64,000 nt of DNA from Lepidurus packardi. Its lineage: Eukaryota; Arthropoda; Branchiopoda; Notostraca; Triopsidae. Of the stretch, positions 59,801 through 64,000 are shown one piece after another. How positions within the stretch are numbered: the stretch's first letter is position 1; each line of letters opens with the position of its first letter. The translations under genes were made by a program, and so were the position numbers. Below the pieces are notes generated by a model. That model saw nothing but the letters and a program-made list of their open reading frames with translations. It searched no databases and had not been told where the DNA came from. The DNA is taken from NCBI GenBank assembly GCA_023053545.1, contig JAKZAN010000002.1, positions 6,878,790-6,942,789 on the forward strand, given 5' to 3'.

Positions 59801-62029
59801 GGGCAAAGCGATCTACATTACATACGAGTTCCTAATGTATGCAGACCAGGCTGTCAAGGAAACTTTGCAAGTCAACAACAACACAACAAGGCCGAATTTC
59901 CGAAATTAATACGCGCATAACCATCCAAGTTTAGCATACAGGCATCAGTCAAACTTGTTCTCTCTCCCCTATTAAAATAGCATCCAAAATTGGACTCAAA
60001 TACTCTTATTTTCAACGTTCACCTCATTACTGAGCAATGCAAATGCCTTCCAGCTGCCAAACTAAAAGTACATTTTTAAAATCCCCTTCATATGTATGCT
60101 GCTAATTATCCTTTTTAGAAGAGATTGATCTTGTCATCCCACAAAATTCTAATTGACGATATGCACGCCTTATCCATGCAAAGCCTTCACATCATCCACC
60201 CCCACAATTACTTAATCAATTTTCCATCCCAAAACGCTGTAGATCACTTTTAGAGACACTCTTTGTCTTCATCAAATTCCAATCCAAAATGCTTAGGACT
60301 TCACTCAAACCTCATTTAAAAAAGTTCAAAGAACAAGAATTTCTAGTTTTACTTCTATTTCCTTATCGAAACACAGACAATGGAACATTTTTCTTAATTT
60401 CGTTTTTTAAAAAAAGGCAAGGCCATCTAAAAATCAGTAAGGGAAATAGTCATTGTGACGCCTCACCAAACCTCCCTTATTTCCATAGCCACTCAACCGC
60501 ATCCTAACTACATAATCCCACCTAATCATGCTATTTTCTGGTTTATTTCTTGGGTTACCTTAATTCGTACGTGATTTCACTCCAAATCTCTCCTAGATTG
60601 CGTGCTCTGGCCCCTGGAGGTCAAGGTTGTTGCTTTCTTACAATGTTTCCTCCTCCTGCCTTCTTTTTCTCTCTATATTTTCTCTTCTTAGTACACCTCA
60701 CTGTAAAGGGCCCTAGAAAACTCAGGTAAACCTTCGAACTTATGCGTGCAGTGTTGTGCTGTGTTGTATTCTATTCCACACACTCGCAGGTGCAACGTCC
60801 TAGAAAACCTGAACCCAAAAATCCCCGTAAGGCTTTCAAATCCCTGCACGTTAATTAAAAAGGAGAGAAAAGTCTTCAACGATGGCCTGAAAGCATCTTC
60901 AGTTTTTCCCTCTAATTTATTTACTTAAAAATCAGCTGTTCCGTGTGGGTAAAAAAGGGGGAGAACTTGAGTAAAAGTTCGGAAATTTCACAGACAAGGG
61001 GCTTTTTTGTCTGTGCGCCGCTTCAACGTGTTTAAAACACGTGGCCCAAAGTCAATCCATGTTTTAAACATCCGTGTGCACGGTTTGGGTTTTACAGTTA
61101 CACGCGTTGCTTGTTGTACGACTCTACCAGACGTTTGTTCATTGCTTTGAACCAAAACGAGAAGGATCTCACACTAAACCAAACCCCCAAAGGTTCAACG
61201 CTCAATTTTCATCCCCCTTTACTCGTTTGGGCTTTTTACTTCTTTAACCATCTTCTTTTCTTCGCATTGCTCCATCCCCGGCTTCTCCTTCTCTTCCTCC
61301 TCCTTCTTTCTCTTTGTTCTGCTGCTTCCTTAATGATTTCCAAAAGGGTCTGGTCTTAGCGTTTAAAGATGCAAAAGTGAAGAAGAGAACGACGGACGGA
61401 CGGACGCAAGAAAGAGACAGGACAAGACTAATGAAAAAGCGCCAAGAAACGGTAGAAACAGTTTTGTCGGGGAGAAAGAGGTATAAATAGCTTTCCTTGC
61501 TCAATTCCTGGCTGCTTTTACTTTGACTTTTGGTGTCGGCGTGTCTTGTTCAAGCGCTTAGTAGTGCAACTATATTTCATAAAAAAATACTTGAAATATA
61601 CCCCCAAAAATTGGGGAAATGAACCCCAATTATTTAGAAATTATGATAAAATAACTAATAATATTTACTTATATTTAATAGTTAATAATATTTAATTAGC
61701 GCCTCTACGGGTTGATTGCCACTTTCAGGCCTAATTTTATAACGTGGCTCGAGTCCAGGATGTACCGAAAATAGCGTCGTAATTCAACTCGACAGATTAG
61801 AATTCCAAGTTTTCTGGTAAAAAAAAAAACGAAACAAACATTTTCCGGGAATTAATAAAAAATTTTAGTTACCATCATCGAGTAATCGTTCGACGTGATG
61901 AAATACATTCGGCAGCGCTGCTAATTGTTTCTTGTCTTTAAGAAGCTGAGCCAAGTAATCGGCTATGCTTTGTGTGTTGGCTAACGTGGGCAGACTCATT
62001 GAATCACTCAACATCATGATGTCCGCCAT
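47747..62029 (-). CDS. how: Held out wings/Quaking STAR-family KH RNA-binding protein
   Basis: Seven minus-strand exons, 61873-62029, 57200-57333, 57003-57119, 56458-56601, 50318-50441, 49353-49598 and 47747-47850, join in phase to 341 residues, the same length as human QKI-5. The start ATG has an in-frame TGA upstream in the leader. Domains: QUA1 dimerisation (residues ~22-53, [15 protein letters not shown]), KH (~80-184) with the GPRG loop at 106-109 and [17 protein letters not shown]2 (~185-210, [19 protein letters not shown]), a proline-rich linker with [14 protein letters not shown], and the KVRR...HPYQR nuclear-localisation tail (HPYQR 328-332). The [13 protein letters not shown] linker and FQING segment match insect How rather than vertebrate Quaking. 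It binds ACUAAY motifs and controls splicing, stability and translation of target mRNAs. A shorter form may end by read-through at the exon 6 donor. Very secure. Confidence 0.95.
47851..49352 (-). other. how intron 6 (1.5 kb), alternative
   Basis: Weak donor GTGGGT, acceptor TTATTGTAG. On the minus strand the doubled branch-site-like sequence ACTAACTAAC lies at 47880-47889, about 30-39 bases before the acceptor. Confidence 0.8.
47880..47889 (-). promoter_or_regulatory. Double ACUAAC at the branch site of the last how exon
   Basis: ACUAACUAAC contains two overlapping ACUAAC motifs and an internal UAAC. It fits both a strong branch-site consensus and a How/Quaking recognition core. Confidence 0.5.
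49333..49598 (-). CDS. how: how exon 6: Pro-rich linker, with read-through alternative end
   Basis: In the long form the exon ends at 49353 with the donor GTGGGT. If this donor is not used the frame runs on through GGLFAR to a TAA at 49333, giving a 313-residue protein without the HPYQR tail. The linker holds [29 protein letters not shown] and [12 protein letters not shown], aligning with How and Quaking. Confidence 0.9.
49599..50317 (-). other. how intron 5 (719 bp)
   Basis: GT-AG intron (GTGAGT to TTTCTAG), AT-rich, without other recognised features. Confidence 0.9.
50318..50441 (-). CDS. how: how exon 5: QUA2
   Basis: Encodes [41 protein letters not shown] and the first base of Phe. Acceptor CCAACAG, donor GTGAGT. 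QUA2 extends the RNA-contact surface of the KH domain. Confidence 0.94.
52533..52549. repeat. (GA)n microsatellite
   Basis: About eight GA units inside how intron 4, followed about 65 bases on by a (TC)n run near 52613-52624, so the two could pair in RNA. Confidence 0.75.
54301..54331. repeat. Perfect inverted repeat, 13-bp arms
   Basis: AGCTTTTTGCGAA and its exact complement TTCGCAAAAAGCT are separated by the 5-base loop ATAGG. It lies about 100 bp left of the direct repeat that borders the Tigger-like element. Confidence 0.85.
54432..54526. repeat. Direct repeat, left copy
   Basis: Shares CTGTTAGTTTCAACTCTTTC, then TATGAAACTTAGGTT and CCTTCATAA with the right copy at 55280-55363, in the same order and orientation. 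The copies border a Tigger-like element. Confidence 0.75.
54527..55278 (-). mobile_element. Internally deleted Tigger/pogo-like element
   Basis: Terminal inverted repeats CAGTAGATGCCGCTTATTGT and, on the other strand, CAGTAGATGCCGCTTGTTGT, with a TA on each side (54525-54526 and 55279-55280). Length is 752 bp. Inside, on the minus strand, is a remnant of the transposase start. A 20-bp sequence GCGACGTAACGACGTTCAAT occurs twice (54960-54979 and 55011-55030), separated by a TTATT-rich spacer. It is a different family from the full-length Tigger and from the MITE pair. Confidence 0.85.
54700..54876 (-). pseudogene. Tigger-like transposase fragment, N-terminal helix-turn-helix
   Basis: Begins [20 protein letters not shown] and continues with a YDKL...[13 protein letters not shown] pattern typical of the psq-type helix-turn-helix of pogo/Tigger transposases, then breaks off after about 58 residues. 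The catalytic core is missing between the terminal repeats, so it cannot transpose by itself. Confidence 0.75.
55280..55363. repeat. Direct repeat, right copy, with internal inverted repeat
   Basis: Same order of motifs as the left copy. In addition CTTTCGCGAA and its complement TTCGCGAAAG, about 15 bases apart, form a hairpin that the left copy has lost. Confidence 0.7.
56458..56601 (-). CDS. how: how exon 4: C-terminal half of KH
   Basis: 48 codons, phase 0 at both ends. Encodes [20 protein letters not shown], the [19 protein letters not shown] helix and LVPA. Acceptor TTCTAG, donor GTAAGT. Confidence 0.95.
57003..57119 (-). CDS. how: how exon 3: KH core with GPRG loop
   Basis: 39 codons, phase 0 at both ends. 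Contains [17 protein letters not shown] and [17 protein letters not shown]. The Arg in VRGRGS replaces a Lys usual in How and Quaking, a mild change. Confidence 0.95.
57200..57333 (-). CDS. how: how exon 2: linker to KH domain
   Basis: Acceptor CCCACAG, donor GTAAGT. Encodes the Glu completed by [24 protein letters not shown] and the KH entry [12 protein letters not shown]. Confidence 0.93.
57334..61872 (-). other. how intron 1 (4.5 kb)
   Basis: AT-rich with TC-rich runs (near 59309-59335 and 61260-61320). No exon recognised. The stretch 57950-58750 is particularly AT-rich. Confidence 0.75.
61873..62029 (-). CDS. how: how exon 1: start and QUA1
   Basis: ATG at 62029-62027 in AAAATGG context. 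Encodes [12 protein letters not shown] and the QUA1 homodimerisation helix-turn-helix ending in LLDD. Donor GTAACT; one base (G) of a split Glu codon is left. The N-terminus is shorter than that of Drosophila How, which has a Gln-rich extension. Confidence 0.93.
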
Positions 62030-64000
62030 TTTTGGGAAGTCCACGTACTCTTCTCGACAATCAATTCACTTGTTTTCAGCCGTCAGTTCTTTGCCTTTTA
62101 CCTACAAGAAGGGTTGCAAAGTAATGTTAAAGCACGTGCTTTGTTGCACAAACGTGCTTCGCATCAAGTCTGTCTAGAAATGCCGGGAATTAAGGCCTTT
62201 GCTTCGTTTCTTTTTTGGCGTCAGTTTCTTTTTTGGCGTCAGTCGATCGGATCGTTTGGGTAAACTAAAAAACAGCAAAGTATGGAGAGCACAGCCAAAC
62301 AAAAATTGGCAGAGCGAGTTTTAAAGGCGACTTCTGGAAAACTTTCGCTTTTTCCTGGACAACAATACAATGGCTTATGTAGCTCGCAGCGAATCGGAAG
62401 GAAACAACAGAACGCTGTCTGTTTTAAAGTGGAGAGGGAGGGAGGGAGGGAAAAAGTTTCGTTTGTAGGGCAAAGAAGAACTTTTTTGGCTGTCTTGACG
62501 TCCGGGACTCGTAACTTCGAAGCACCGAAAAGCGGAAAATGGGCACTATGAACCGTGTACCAACGTAAACAGACGCCCCAGGAAAGAATTTCTCGAGGTT
62601 TTGGATGTTCGCAATAACTCACCAATCAGGCACGAACGAAAGGGTTTTAATCCAGCAGAAGCACACAACGTTCTCGTCTGTCTTTCTCCAAGAGATTTAC
62701 CAATTCATTACTCCTTCTTGCTGAAAGTATCACAGTTGAGGTTTCTTTACTTAAGTACAGTTTTGTAGCACCATCACAGAACTTACATACGCCAGCATAC
62801 CTTCGTCCAGCAACTTTTGGCCTTGTGCACAAAACTTGTTGCCTTCTCGACTGACAAAGAAAGAGTGGCGAACAGCGAGGGAGGCTTGAGACATGATCCT
62901 TGCGGGGAGTAGAATACCTTCAAGCAGTGACTGCCAAGACCACTCCAAGACGCCGCTAAGCGGAGAGGAGGGAAAACCCGATGGGTGGGGAGTCTTCCAT
63001 CGGCTACCCACCACCCCCTGATCATTTTTTTCACGTGCATGTACCACCCTATGTAAAAATGTCTCGCATGTTCAGATAATTGGCGTACCTTTAGTTAGTA
63101 GGCTACTTTCGTATAGCAATTCCGACACAGGGTTTGTATTATCGTACAATTACAACCTAGCGGTATTTTTTGGAATGTCCTAGAATTCCGCAAGAGGCTG
63201 GTAAATGTGCTTGAGATGCTTTTGGAAGACTGGTGTGGGGAGCAGGGCGCATAATTACACGGGTTCTAATCTTTGGCGTAATTGGGAAAGGAACTGTAAG
63301 GAATCGTCACGCTTTTTCTGTAAGCATTTTTAGGATTTGATACTCGTAGAACAATCGATTCTCAACGCAGAATGTAAGGAATGCTAAAAGGAACTCAGAA
63401 CATGATACGATACGATCTGCATTCGAGAATCGAAAGTTTGCCTTGCAAAACCCTTATCGAGAGTTGCCCGGTCCCGAAAGTATCATGCTAGACAAGTTCT
63501 TAAAGACAAAGGACGGCGATTTTTTGGCGAACTTTAAGGGATGACATATTGTTGGCAGTCTGCCGTTGTGGTCTAGGGGTACCTTTCGCAGCGAAACGTG
63601 GACGTGTTTGCAGGGAAACTAATGGATTAGGTCGTGGCGCAAGGTTTTTGGACATGTCGTGGGTATCGGTTCCAGGACAAACATAGGAAAATCTTGAGAA
63701 AAACTTTTGCACGTTTCTAAAACCGGTAACGTTTGGGTGAGGAGAAAAGGCGTCTCTTTTCGATAGTCGTAAACAGGAAGTCGTGCTTTATTTTTCAAAA
63801 ATAGACTCTAGCTCGCGCGTTAAGCAGTCTTAGAGCCGATGCGTTTCAAAGATTCGTGTCCGTTTGCGCCTTGCTTCGATAAGACACATGCTTTCTGTAA
63901 ATTCGACGACTTTTCTTTTCTTTCGTTTCATATTTCACAACGGACTCTATTTCTGTCGTAAAGACAGTTTTATTTCTGGCGTTCTGGTGTCTCTTCCAAC
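62030..64000 (-). other. 5' leader and upstream flank of how
   Basis: The how leader extends from 62030 leftward in transcription sense; its start is not identified. A perfect 18-bp tandem duplication (TTTCTTTTTTGGCGTCAG) lies at 62207-62242 and a GGGA-rich run at 62431-62451. Open frames at 62239-62625 and 62282-62551 are unrecognised and overlap antisense, so I do not call genes. Confidence 0.45.

Noticed and set aside
62239..62625. 128-codon minus-strand and 89-codon plus-strand open frames upstream of how
   Set aside because: They overlap antisense to each other, have repetitive Glu/Arg-Gly runs from a GGGA repeat, and match no family that I know.
63568..63580. tRNA-like A-box (TGGTCTAGGGG)
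   Set aside because: No B-box GGTTCRANYCC at the proper distance and no acceptor or anticodon stem can be folded; the nearest GGTTC is about 90 bases away and mismatched.
1..64000. CRISPR arrays, rRNA genes, operons or bacterial-type sites
   Set aside because: None seen; the split genes and transposons show that this is eukaryotic nuclear DNA.

Overview
The window is metazoan nuclear DNA. It has split genes with GT-AG introns, long AT-rich non-coding stretches, homopolymer and CT microsatellites, and pogo/Tigger-type DNA transposons. The recognisable proteins look most like arthropod ones: a held out wings/Quaking STAR protein with the insect-type PLGAPLIL and PRMTV stretch, and hamlet-type MECOM/PRDM16 zinc-finger proteins. 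I take it to be an arthropod, possibly a crustacean, and cannot name the species.

Layout from left to right. (1) 425-3233, plus strand: the 3' part of a hamlet/MECOM/PRDM16-class gene (ham copy 1). Its first visible exon opens in the middle of a zinc finger, so the 5' exons lie left of the window. (2) 3234-28660: about 25 kb with no exon I can support, holding one MITE, homopolymers, a degenerate repeat block and scattered TGACGTCA sites. (3) 28665-38110, plus strand: a second hamlet-class gene (ham copy 2). It has a possible promoter and 5' exon near 28.7-29.2 kb, a 5.1 kb intron, and two coding exons with only the three C-terminal zinc fingers. (4) 39278-41606: a nearly full-length Tigger transposon with an open 595-codon transposase; a second copy of the MITE lies just beyond it. 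(5) 42186-44573, plus strand: a complete seven-exon AGGF1 gene (OCRE, FHA and G-patch domains). (6) 62029 down to 47747, minus strand: a complete seven-exon how/Quaking gene, convergent with AGGF1. One of its introns holds an internally deleted Tigger-like element. (7) 62030-64000: the upstream flank of how, with no gene recognised.

The two hamlet-class genes would encode transcriptional regulators that recruit CtBP. They share a 60-residue finger block identical in protein, although about 33 of its 60 codons differ silently, so the duplication is old and strongly constrained. Their large exons start and end in the same phases, so alternative joining between the copies is formally possible. 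AGGF1 and how both encode nuclear RNA-processing proteins but are unrelated. The how gene has a short, easily missed last exon that supplies the HPYQR nuclear-localisation tail. A read-through alternative end exists at a weak splice donor, and ACUAAY/UAAY sites occur both in its own 3' region and at the branch site of that last exon, which suggests autoregulation.
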